Below, piece by piece: positions 15,735 through 22,620 of a stretch of DNA of 25,365 bases (position 1 is its first letter; each line of letters begins with the position of its first letter). Under the pieces are notes generated by a model that searched no databases, was not told where the DNA came from, and worked only from the letters and a program-made list of their open reading frames with translations. Position numbers and translations under genes: made by a program. Location of the stretch: positions 1-25,365 of IMG/VR virus record IMGVR_UViG_3300027704_000142; one strand, 5' to 3'. Origin of the DNA: a virus.

Positions 15735-17635
15735 TATCCTACTTCTCCCCAGTTGTCCCCAAGTTCCTCGTCCACTTTGGATGGAACCTTGAGTATGTGA
15801 TCTAGTCCTGTTTCCATTATCTTTGTAATCTTATCCGCTTGCTCCTGACTTTCTACAGAGAAACACAATTCGTCATGGACAGTAAGCATAGGCACGAGGC
15901 CCTCGTCATAACAGTCCTTCATTGCTTTCTTTGTTTGATCCGCAGCAGATCCCTGGATAAGTTTATTCAAAGCCTTGTATGTAAACGCCCTTCGTAAATT
16001 CATGCCATGAACTTTCTTTGCTTCTTCCAAAGACAGAGGTTTATTATACTCGTAACTTCTTGGCTCCCACAAATGAAACCTACACTTCCTACCAAGCAGG
16101 GTACGAATAGTGCCATGCACTTGTGCTTGTTGACTAGCAAGATCCGCCAATCCTTTTACAAACGGAACCTTAGTGTGATGCACATCAAGAAGATCCTTTG
16201 CTTCTGCATGTGGGATTGATAACTGGTTGGCAAGCTTTGCCTTACCCATGCCGTACATGATACCAAGGTTCACGGTCTTCGCTTCTTTCCTTGTTATTCC
16301 TGCAAAGTCTGCCACCATTTGATGCAAATCCACATCGCCCTTGTGATACTCCTCAACAATACTGTCAATCATATCATGACGTTGTGCTACGTTCGAGGGT
16401 AGGCTTGCCGCAAAGTGCACCAAGAGCCTCGGTTCTTGGCTCGAGTAATCAAATGATCCCCACTTGGTTCCTTCTTCCGGGATAAACAATCCTCTGATCA
16501 TCTTCTTTATATCGGGATCACGAGCTGGGATCTGCTGTAGATTGGGATTGGAAGAAGAGAACCTTCCTGTAACCGTGCCCCCATCATCTGAACGAAGTTG
16601 ATGAAATTCTGTGTGTATCCTACCCTTGTGATTGTGGCGAAGGATTGTTTCAATAAACGTACCGTCTGCCTTGTCAAACTCTCGAAGCTTAACCAATGCC
16701 TGGCACACTTCATGAGGATGTGCTGTAAGATACTGCTTGGTGAATGACGGAGATCCAGCCTCGGTCATCGGGTGCTTTAGGTTCAACGCATCAAACATTA
16801 ACTTAACAGATGCCCCAGCCCACGGATCAACGTCCACTCCAGACTTGTCCTTAATAAACTTACGCAACTGTTTGGTTCTAACATTCAGATCCTTCTTAAC
16901 TCTTTCCGCCTGATCAAGATCTACACGAACTCCCTTGGTTCTCATGTCGAGCATTAGAGGAATGAGGGAAGTCTCGAGATCAAAGATGCCCCAGAGATCC
17001 TGCTTATCAAGCTCGATCTTTAGCCTGTCCCATAGCTTCAAGGTCATGACGGCATCTTGCTCGGCATACTTTCCCACGAACTTAGGAGGCAGCTTCCACA
17101 TGTCAGCCTTTGGATCAAGACCCCAATCCTTGGCGGCATCCCTTAATGTCTTCTCGTCTTTCCGCATATCGATATAGTCTCGACCCACGTTATTAAGACT
17201 GTAAGAAAACCTATTCTCGTCAATGACAGGAGCCGCAACCATCGTATCGATGATCCGCCCTTGGACCTCGATCCCCTCTGCTCTGAGCCATCCTGCATCA
17301 TAGGTTGCGTTGTGCATAATCTTATCTATATGAGGAGTTTGCATCTGGATCTTCAGCCATTTCATCGTGACCTTTGGATCTAGGTTGTGCCCATTCTCGT
17401 GACGAATAGGAAAGTATCCTGAGTAATCCCCAGCAGCTACAGCTATACCAACTATGTAGCCATCGTTTCGTGCCCACCCTGGCCCAAGGGTCATGATGTT
17501 TGGATCTCTTGTTTCAAGATCCACGGCTATTTGTTTATGCTTTGTTAGATCAGGATACTCTGTTGGTATGTTCCAATCAGGATCTATAAGTTCAAAGAAA
17601 TTAATGGTACTCTTATCATGTCTACTCCTTACCAT
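15734..17635 (-). CDS. DNA polymerase family A with 3'-5' exonuclease domain
   Basis: 633 residues from the ATG at 17635; GGGAGG lies 8 bases upstream. An in-frame ATG at 17671 would add 12 residues inside the preceding gene and is less likely. Exonuclease motifs: Asp39/Glu41 (AVDLETRD), HNATYDAGWL with Asp113, and Tyr190/Asp194 (KYAEQDAV). Polymerase motif A is SFDYSSQEPRLL (Asp396, Glu401), motif B (O-helix) is RKEAKTVNLGIMYGM (Arg449, Lys453, Leu457, Tyr461), and motif C is VHDE (His587, Asp588, Glu589). There is no 5' nuclease domain, as is usual for phage PolA. Leu457 aligns with Phe762 of E. coli Pol I. No CxxCxGxG (DnaJ-like) insert is present. It overlaps the upstream DUF6378-like gene by 14 bases and the downstream gene by one. 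It replicates the phage genome. Confidence 0.96.
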   Translation of the reverse strand: MVRSRHDKSTINFFELIDPDWNIPTEYPDLTKHKQIAVDLETRDPNIMTLGPGWARNDGYIVGIAVAAGDYSGYFPIRHENGHNLDPKVTMKWLKIQMQTPHIDKIMHNATYDAGWLRAEGIEVQGRIIDTMVAAPVIDENRFSYSLNNVGRDYIDMRKDEKTLRDAAKDWGLDPKADMWKLPPKFVGKYAEQDAVMTLKLWDRLKIELDKQDLWGIFDLETSLIPLMLDMRTKGVRVDLDQAERVKKDLNVRTKQLRKFIKDKSGVDVDPWAGASVKLMFDALNLKHPMTEAGSPSFTKQYLTAHPHEVCQALVKLREFDKADGTFIETILRHNHKGRIHTEFHQLRSDDGGTVTGRFSSSNPNLQQIPARDPDIKKMIRGLFIPEEGTKWGSFDYSSQEPRLLVHFAASLPSNVAQRHDMIDSIVEEYHKGDVDLHQMVADFAGITRKEAKTVNLGIMYGMGKAKLANQLSIPHAEAKDLLDVHHTKVPFVKGLADLASQQAQVHGTIRTLLGRKCRFHLWEPRSYEYNKPLSLEEAKKVHGMNLRRAFTYKALNKLIQGSAADQTKKAMKDCYDEGLVPMLTVHDELCFSVESQEQADKITKIMETGLDHILKVPSKVDEELGDNWGEVG

Positions 17636-17888
17636 TGTTCTCTCCTCCCAATGCGCCATACCCACAGACATCGATCCAAGAATCTGTATGTTTAGGAGTT
17701 TCTATTAAGCGACTTAACTTTACTGCAATCATACACTGATAGACCTGTGCAACTGTGACCTCCTTATCAAGAAGGACAGACCACATCTTAGCAATGCGCT
17801 CATGGTTTGTGTACGCATCACCATAGTCCTCTGCCCTTGGACCATTGATCATCTTATCTGCTTGTGCCAATACTTCTGTTCTTTTCAT
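17622..17888 (-). CDS. DUF6378-like protein
   Basis: 88 residues. The pattern ADKMINGPRAEDYGDAYTNH, then ERIAKMWSVLL, VTVAQVYQCMIAVKLSRLIETP and DSWIDVCGYGAL fits the phage domain DUF6378, as I remember it (hydrophobic helices with DYGD, ..NHERIA..W and D...D..GY). The arrangement of helices and acidic residues recalls all-alpha NTP-pyrophosphatase-like proteins, but no function is established, and the match to MazG-type enzymes is only a resemblance. It overlaps the helicase gene by ATGA and the polymerase start by 14 bases, so it is translated as part of the replication operon. Confidence 0.8.
   Translation of the reverse strand: MKRTEVLAQADKMINGPRAEDYGDAYTNHERIAKMWSVLLDKEVTVAQVYQCMIAVKLSRLIETPKHTDSWIDVCGYGALGGENNGKE
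17644..17649 (-). promoter_or_regulatory. Ribosome binding site fixing the polymerase start
   Basis: On the - strand GGGAGG stands 8 bases before the ATG at 17635. The longer reading frame from 17671 would place this sequence inside the protein, so it decides the start. Confidence 0.75.
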
Positions 17889-19408
17889 AATTCATACCTG
17901 TATTTTTTATCTGTATCCACTATGTGTAATGTCTTACGTGCTCGTGTTATGCCCACATAAAACGCTCGATGCTCATCGTCTGGGTGCTTTGTATTTATAC
18001 ATGCCCATGTAGACCCAAGATACACGACGCAATTATCATCCTCTCCACCCTTCATCGCATGAAACGTAGAGACCTTTAGCCTTGGTGGTTTTGTTATGTC
18101 CTCTCCTCTTCTTTCTAGTGCCTTAATATATAGCTTGTCATCCAAGCCAAGCTTGGCAACGTCCATAGGATCTCTTGTCTTTGGTGCTACCAAGCCATAA
18201 TCCCTTACAAGATCATCGTATCCCAGAAGGGCATCGTCTCTTGATGCTTCAAGCAATGTTGATGCTCCTCTTTTAACTACGGCAAAGTCTCCCTGTTTGG
18301 GCACCGCTTTGTAAAACTTTACAACCTGATCAAGAGGCAAGTGTTCACCCAACTGAAGCTGCTTCCAGGTGCTCATTGTTTCTGCCACGTCAGCACCGAT
18401 AGACGGATGCCCCTTGTAACTGTACAAGTATCCCTCTTCCCTAAGTATCGCCGCAAAATTTCTTGCCATCTTATTCGTTCGCGTCATCAAGGTCCACGAA
18501 CCTTGGTCCAAGGGGACACTGTCAAGGCTCATGTGAAAATGAACTTCACCCTCCTCACTTGTGGGCCTGAACTGTTTGATCTTACGCTTACTTATTTTCT
18601 TCACCACAGTTTGTGCCAGTTTGTGTACCCTTCGAGGCATACGGTAGGACTGATCCAGTATGACAACGTCGTCAGAACATTTCATAAATAAAGATACGTC
18701 TACCCCGGTCCATCTATGTATCGCCTGATCATCATCTCCTGCAAATATAACTCTCTCGGCTTTCTCTGACATGTACTCAACCATATCCCACTGCATGGGC
18801 GTTAAGTCTTGTGCCTCGTCTACAATAAGAAGATCTAAGGAGGGGGACGTGGTGGTGCTGTACATCTCTATAAGATCTGCAAAGTCCATCTTGTTTGTTT
18901 CTGCTTTATATTCTCTGAGAGTTTCATCAATCTTTTGTAGCATTGGGAAGCTTATGCTGTGATCTTCCGCCTCGTTATATTCTTGAACCAAAGGCACCCT
19001 TCTGTACCTTGATCTGGTTATGAGCTGGATATATTTACTGCCGCTACCATCAACAGGAGGAATAAGAATGCCATCGTCAGGAGAAACATTATCAACACCA
19101 TCAAACACCATGCCCAAGTTTTTACCCAGCTGTCTCCAATCGTCCTTGTTAATCATGTCCGTGGATTGCAAGCCAAGATTATGAAACGCAATCGAATGCA
19201 TCGTCTTGAAGTAAGGCAGCTCCTTCTTCTCTAACTTAAACTCTGAACACGCACGATCAACAGCTTCTCCGATAGCCTTGCGCGTGAAGGAAACAAAGCC
19301 AATCCGGCTGGGATGAATACCTTCTGCTAAAGCTTTTCTCACATGTTCGATAAGAGTATACGTCTTACCGCAACCCGGAGGGCCAAAGATCAGAGTGCTA
19401 TTCTGCAT
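17885..19408 (-). CDS. UvrD/Rep-type superfamily 1 DNA helicase
   Basis: 507 residues from the ATG at 19408, with GGAG 10 bases upstream; an earlier in-frame ATG at 19435 has no ribosome binding site. Helicase motifs in order: Walker A GPPGCGKT (Lys15), Ia-like FVSFTRKAIGEAV, Walker B LLIVDEAQD (residues 193-201), motif III FAGDDDQAIHRWTG, motif IV LDQSYRMPRRV, motif V STFHAMKGGEDDNCVVY and motif VI AFYVGITRARKTLHI. It is about 200 residues shorter than bacterial UvrD, mainly in the 1B and 2B subdomains. Such short forms are common in phages. It should move 3'-5' on ssDNA and probably opens the duplex for the phage polymerase. It overlaps the HTH gene by 11 bases. Confidence 0.93.
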   Translation of the reverse strand: MQNSTLIFGPPGCGKTYTLIEHVRKALAEGIHPSRIGFVSFTRKAIGEAVDRACSEFKLEKKELPYFKTMHSIAFHNLGLQSTDMINKDDWRQLGKNLGMVFDGVDNVSPDDGILIPPVDGSGSKYIQLITRSRYRRVPLVQEYNEAEDHSISFPMLQKIDETLREYKAETNKMDFADLIEMYSTTTSPSLDLLIVDEAQDLTPMQWDMVEYMSEKAERVIFAGDDDQAIHRWTGVDVSLFMKCSDDVVILDQSYRMPRRVHKLAQTVVKKISKRKIKQFRPTSEEGEVHFHMSLDSVPLDQGSWTLMTRTNKMARNFAAILREEGYLYSYKGHPSIGADVAETMSTWKQLQLGEHLPLDQVVKFYKAVPKQGDFAVVKRGASTLLEASRDDALLGYDDLVRDYGLVAPKTRDPMDVAKLGLDDKLYIKALERRGEDITKPPRLKVSTFHAMKGGEDDNCVVYLGSTWACINTKHPDDEHRAFYVGITRARKTLHIVDTDKKYRYEL

Positions 19409-19619
19409 CCGTCTGTACTCCACGAGGACGAGCATCGAGCCACACTTGTATCTCTTCTCGAACCCACCTACTTGCGCTACGAGTGCCGTCGTCCTGGCCT
19501 AGTATAACAGGTTGTGGAAAGCTATTGTCTTTGACGTGTTCATACACCCAAGACTTGGATACTCCAAGCCAATCGGTTACCTCCGATATTCGCAGTAAGT
19601 TCTTAGAAGGGTATTTCAT
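19398..19619 (-). CDS. AlpA/MerR-type helix-turn-helix protein
   Basis: 73 residues from the ATG at 19619, which has AGGAG 7 bases upstream; the longer frame from 19727 would overlap the primase gene by 125 bases and has no such site. The core reads LLRISEVTDWLGVSKSWVYE, then HVKDNSFPQPV and SRWVREEIQVWLD. This is the typical winged HTH of the AlpA / prophage regulator and excisionase-like family: an HTH (SEVTDWLGVSKSWVYEHV), a wing with FPQP, and the ending RW...E...W. The family binds DNA; members act as transcription regulators or recombination directionality factors. It starts within the last 17 bases of the primase gene and overlaps the helicase start by 11 bases. A regulator of early or replication genes is the likely role; an excision role would need an integrase, which is not in the window. 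Confidence 0.85.
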   Translation of the reverse strand: MKYPSKNLLRISEVTDWLGVSKSWVYEHVKDNSFPQPVILGQDDGTRSASRWVREEIQVWLDARPRGVQTDAE

Positions 19620-21132
19620 TGTTTGTCTCCTGACTAGTTTCTGTTTCTGTGTCTTCAAAGGATGGCACCCACCACACTCGTATCTGTGTCCGCTTGCCGT
19701 CTGTGTTACGAACGCTGTACCTGCCAAAGCATTCCTGTCCGTTGTTTAATTCCTTGATTTGTTCTTGGACCTGGGCCCTTGAGTACGATGTAAACCCTCG
19801 GTTCTTTAGAAAGGTCATGATGCCTACTATCGTAAACCGAGTGAGCCCCTCATCTGTCCAAGGCTTACCCATATCCATTTCCTCTGGAGCCATTGCCTTG
19901 ATACGACTTGTGCAATACGTCCGCAGTAACTCCTTAAACTGTCCAGACAATGTCAATTCTTCTGGCACCTCTAACTGCGTAGACTTATTCATCAAAGCAC
20001 TCACCATCGTCTGCCACTTCTGTGCCTTGACTGTCGGGGGCATTGTTTGGATCTGTTCCATACAGGCTCTTTGCCATAGCAACTGGTTCTGAAGTTGTTC
20101 TGTCGAGAGCTGTACTCTCCTGCCATCAACGTCCATGAAGTACAGCCGAGGCTCAGATAGCATGATGGTCAGTCCACCAAGATCGGGTGTATCAGGAGCC
20201 GAGCTCCCAACGCCAAAGGGCCGGGTCTTACAGATGTCCTTATCGCAATGATCCTTGAGCGGACAGGTGTCGCACTGGTAGAAGTATTCTTTCTTCTGCA
20301 AAGATTCTTGTATCTGTACAACTTCTTTGGCTTCGAGAGAAGGAGAGCACAAGATCCTGTTGTACTCTTCATGATGCTTCTTCCAATCGTCGGGCCACTT
20401 GTATCGGCAGTATACCCCAACAGCAAACATAAATATGTTTCGCATGTCGCTGATCGGACCAAGGCTCGACATAACTTCCAAGCAATACGGTCCATCAACA
20501 AAGTGCTTTCTCTCCCCGGCAAACTGTAGAGCATTCAACTCTGCCGCAGAGATACGCTTCTTCTTTACCGCATCAAAGAACTCAGGCAGCTCCATCGCTT
20601 CACTCTTACTATTGAAGCAGTACCGTGTGGTAAGCTCGGCATTAAAGTATGGCATGTTGATAAAGTTTCCAACGTCACCACGATCCGCAAGTATCTTGTC
20701 CTGCTTTGGAAAGATCTCACACCCAGAATGTCCAAGCGCAATAGACATCTCTGTTAGATATTCTCTAATCAAAGCCGCAGGTTCCCAATCTTTTAGAAAC
20801 AAAAACAAATGTGCACCGCCCGATTTGGATCGGCACAACAAAAGAGGGAGCTTCAACTTTGTTATCTTCTCATTTAACTTCTTTAGATCGAGATCATAAG
20901 TATCTATATCCAGTGCCCCAAACTTACACATGTTGTCCTGTGTAATAGGGATCGACCCGACACCTTGCTTTCCATCTATATGCTCTTGTATTTTCTCTGC
21001 GGTCAACGGCTCTCGGACCACGGTGCTATTAGCTTCCGTCTTTCCGTTGCGCCCAACACGGCCCACCACTGTCTGCCCATGAGCGGCACCCGACCCTTGA
21101 AATACTGCAAGCAACTGTTCTGCCTCAGACAT
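19603..21132 (-). CDS. Archaeo-eukaryotic (TOTE-type) primase
   Basis: 509 residues from the ATG at 21132, with AGGAGG 5 bases upstream; the in-frame TTG at 21147 is unlikely. The N-terminal AEP core shows catalytic motif I ALDIDTYD (Asp75, Asp77), motif II SKSGGAHLF (Ser104, His108), and the motif III region EIFPKQDKI (139-147) followed by GNFINMPYF (155-163). Near residues 281-310 there is a Cys cluster, C287-x2-C290-x5-C296-x4-C301, followed by KTRPFGVG, probably a metal-binding site. The last 200 residues are helical, with no helicase motifs. The protein ends NNEIPF, like the C-terminal tip of bacterial SSB. It makes primers for the phage polymerase. The SSB-like gene lies upstream behind a 64-bp gap with a strong hairpin, and the HTH gene overlaps its end. 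Confidence 0.85.
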   Translation of the reverse strand: MSEAEQLLAVFQGSGAAHGQTVVGRVGRNGKTEANSTVVREPLTAEKIQEHIDGKQGVGSIPITQDNMCKFGALDIDTYDLDLKKLNEKITKLKLPLLLCRSKSGGAHLFLFLKDWEPAALIREYLTEMSIALGHSGCEIFPKQDKILADRGDVGNFINMPYFNAELTTRYCFNSKSEAMELPEFFDAVKKKRISAAELNALQFAGERKHFVDGPYCLEVMSSLGPISDMRNIFMFAVGVYCRYKWPDDWKKHHEEYNRILCSPSLEAKEVVQIQESLQKKEYFYQCDTCPLKDHCDKDICKTRPFGVGSSAPDTPDLGGLTIMLSEPRLYFMDVDGRRVQLSTEQLQNQLLWQRACMEQIQTMPPTVKAQKWQTMVSALMNKSTQLEVPEELTLSGQFKELLRTYCTSRIKAMAPEEMDMGKPWTDEGLTRFTIVGIMTFLKNRGFTSYSRAQVQEQIKELNNGQECFGRYSVRNTDGKRTQIRVWWVPSFEDTETETSQETNNEIPF

Positions 21133-21152
21133 ATATTCCTCCTCCAAAGTTC

Positions 21153-21183
21153 GAGGAGAGGACGATCATAGCATCCTCTCCCC
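21153..21183 (-). promoter_or_regulatory. Strong intergenic hairpin between SSB-like and primase genes
   Basis: Arms 21155-21162 (ggagagga on +) and 21174-21181 (tcctctcc on +) are a perfect 8-bp inverted repeat with an 11-nt loop. In the - strand RNA the stem can extend by a G-U pair and a G-C pair (21153-21183). No U-tract follows on either strand, so it is not a standard terminator. It lies in the gap after the SSB-like stop codon and ends about 20 bases before the primase start codon. Confidence 0.7.
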
Positions 21184-21196
21184 AAGACAGGGTTGA

Positions 21197-21988
21197 TTAA
21201 AACGGTATTCCGTCTTGATCTGGAGAGGAGGGGGAGGGTCCTCCTTCGTCCGCCGCTGCCTTAACTTCTCCTGCCGCAATCGATTTGCGAAAGGCAATGG
21301 CTTCTTGCAATAGGTTCTTGTTATCTACCAACCCGACCTTCTCAACTTGCCAGCTGTTCCACTCACCTAGGTCATTGCTTGCATCAGTGGATGACAGTTT
21401 CCAAATGGTAGAGAACACCGCAGGAGTTACCATCTCTCCTGTCTTGGGATGCTTAACTTTCTGCATCGCAATCTGTGTCTTCCAACGACGACTAACCTTC
21501 AGCTGCGTTGACTTCATATCAATCACCGCAGGTTGGTACGACCCATCGTCCGATACAATTAAACAGAAATGTTGGTCCGACTTAACAAGTTCGTTGCTAC
21601 TTGGTAATATTTCCTTGGCTCCTTGTCTTGTCGTTTGTTGTAGGACAGGATCGTTTGCCGCGATCTCTCCTTTGAAACCACCGCCTAGATCTCGGGGTAC
21701 AAACTCCAGGTACTTTGTAGTCTGATAACAAGGAACAACCTTCAATCCCTTCTCACCTTTCCAAAGCTCTGAGGTTACGGTGTTAAAGGCATCGCCTTGT
21801 TCTGCACCTTCTATATACTCAGGCTTCTTCTTGCTGAGTTGCGGAGACATGGCCTGTATTATTCGAACAAAAGGAATCTGCATCTCTGAACTGTCAAAGC
21901 TTGCTCCCTCTCCTGCGGTACTAAAGATGTCATCCATAACATCCGTTGAAACATTTGCGCCCTTGGGCTTATCTACATCGTTCGCCAT
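21197..21988 (-). CDS. Predicted single-stranded DNA-binding protein of phage type
   Basis: 263 residues; AGGAG lies 8 bases before the ATG. After a disordered N-terminus, the body contains QIPFVRIIQAMSPQLSKK, EYIEGAEQGDAFNTVTSELW, VVPCYQTTKYLEFVPRD, IDMKSTQLKVSRRWKTQI and ending regions rich in Lys and aromatic residues, all of which suit a nucleic-acid-binding fold. It ends in a flexible acidic tail (DEGGPSPSSPDQDGIPF) whose last residues, DGIPF, resemble the DDDIPF tip of bacterial SSB. I recall this family from marine phages, beside the primase and usually unannotated. The name SSB is therefore an inference from the tail and context. It follows the coiled-coil gene without a gap. Confidence 0.75.
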   Translation of the reverse strand: MANDVDKPKGANVSTDVMDDIFSTAGEGASFDSSEMQIPFVRIIQAMSPQLSKKKPEYIEGAEQGDAFNTVTSELWKGEKGLKVVPCYQTTKYLEFVPRDLGGGFKGEIAANDPVLQQTTRQGAKEILPSSNELVKSDQHFCLIVSDDGSYQPAVIDMKSTQLKVSRRWKTQIAMQKVKHPKTGEMVTPAVFSTIWKLSSTDASNDLGEWNSWQVEKVGLVDNKNLLQEAIAFRKSIAAGEVKAAADEGGPSPSSPDQDGIPF

Positions 21989-22546
21989 TTATTTTCTCCT
22001 GATTTCAGCTGCGTTGGCAATGAATGCCCCGAACATATCGAGGTCAATTGGTTTCCCATCCGTTACTCTTTCTTTTACAAAAGCTTTTAGAGTGCTTGGA
22101 TGAATGTGTGTCTTGGCTATCGGATCAAACCCCTTGTTTCTCAGGATACCAACGACGTCTCCTGCTAGGTTGTCTTCACCTTTACTAAAGGAACAAATAA
22201 TATCATTCTTAATGATAGTATCTAGGCCCTCGGAACGTAACCAATCATACGCTTCTTCTCTCCGGCCCACAGGAATTGATGCGTGAACCATCATCTTACG
22301 CTGAACGGTAACACCGTCAACATCAAGACGATCAACGCCCATCTCATCCATAAGTGCCGGGATATTCTCCACTGATAGCTTGTGCTTTTCTTGCTTCAAA
22401 CTTTTTAAGTGAATGTCTGCGTCTTCAATCTGGCTCTCGACATCGCGAAGTTTACGTACAAGATCGCTCAGTGTCCTCCCAGTTCCAGTATCAATGTCGG
22501 ACAACGCTTGTCCTTCATCAAATAAGTCTTCGAATATTTCTGTCAT
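21989..22546 (-). CDS. Conserved phage coiled-coil replication-block protein
   Basis: 185 residues from the ATG at 22546 (GAGG 9 bases upstream; the in-frame TTG at 22582 is not supported). Residues about 24-63 form a coiled coil (SDLVRKLRDVESQIEDADIH, then LKSLKQEKHKL). The C-terminal part is a compact domain with VQRKMMVHASIPVGRREEAY, IKNDIICSFSKGEDNLAGDV and KTHIHPSTLKAFVKERV. The pattern is widely conserved in unannotated phage proteins; some resemblance to the siphovirus Gp157 type of coiled-coil protein exists but is weak. As first gene of the operon and next to the SSB-like gene, it probably serves DNA replication or recombination. Confidence 0.75.
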   Translation of the reverse strand: MTEIFEDLFDEGQALSDIDTGTGRTLSDLVRKLRDVESQIEDADIHLKSLKQEKHKLSVENIPALMDEMGVDRLDVDGVTVQRKMMVHASIPVGRREEAYDWLRSEGLDTIIKNDIICSFSKGEDNLAGDVVGILRNKGFDPIAKTHIHPSTLKAFVKERVTDGKPIDLDMFGAFIANAAEIRRK

Positions 22547-22571
22547 AAGTTTTTCCTCTTCAGAATTGTTG

Positions 22572-22600
22572 TTGACACACAAGTAGGCGTGTCGTAAAAA
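22572..22600 (+). promoter_or_regulatory. Candidate sigma70-type promoter for the SNF2 helicase
   Basis: TTGACA at 22572-22577 is a perfect -35 hexamer; a 17-bp spacer leads to TAAAAA at 22595-22600, a -10 with four of six consensus bases. The inverted repeat gacac (22574-22578) and gtgtc (22589-22593) overlaps the -35 and the spacer. The site lies in the 74-bp divergent gap between the two operons. On the opposite strand no comparable promoter for the replication operon is obvious. Confidence 0.55.
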
Positions 22601-22620
22601 GACTTTATAGGGAGAAACAC

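Noticed and set aside
17636-17671. Longer N-terminus of the polymerase from the ATG at 17671
   Set aside because: It would overlap the preceding gene by 50 bases and hide a strong GGGAGG site 8 bases before the ATG at 17635.
19620-19727. Longer N-terminus of the AlpA-like protein with CxxC motif (YECGGCHPL)
   Set aside because: This stretch is the primase gene read in another frame; the AGGAG site before 19619 fits the shorter protein.
20248-20899. Open frames on the + strand inside the primase gene
   Set aside because: They lie wholly within a well supported coding gene, have no ribosome binding sites and read as shadow translations.
22595-22620. TATAGGGAGA before the SNF2 gene resembles the 3' half of a T7 RNA polymerase promoter
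   Set aside because: The specificity bases upstream do not match (about 7 of 17), no phage RNA polymerase gene lies in the window, and the GGGAG serves as the ribosome binding site. I did not notice a second copy.
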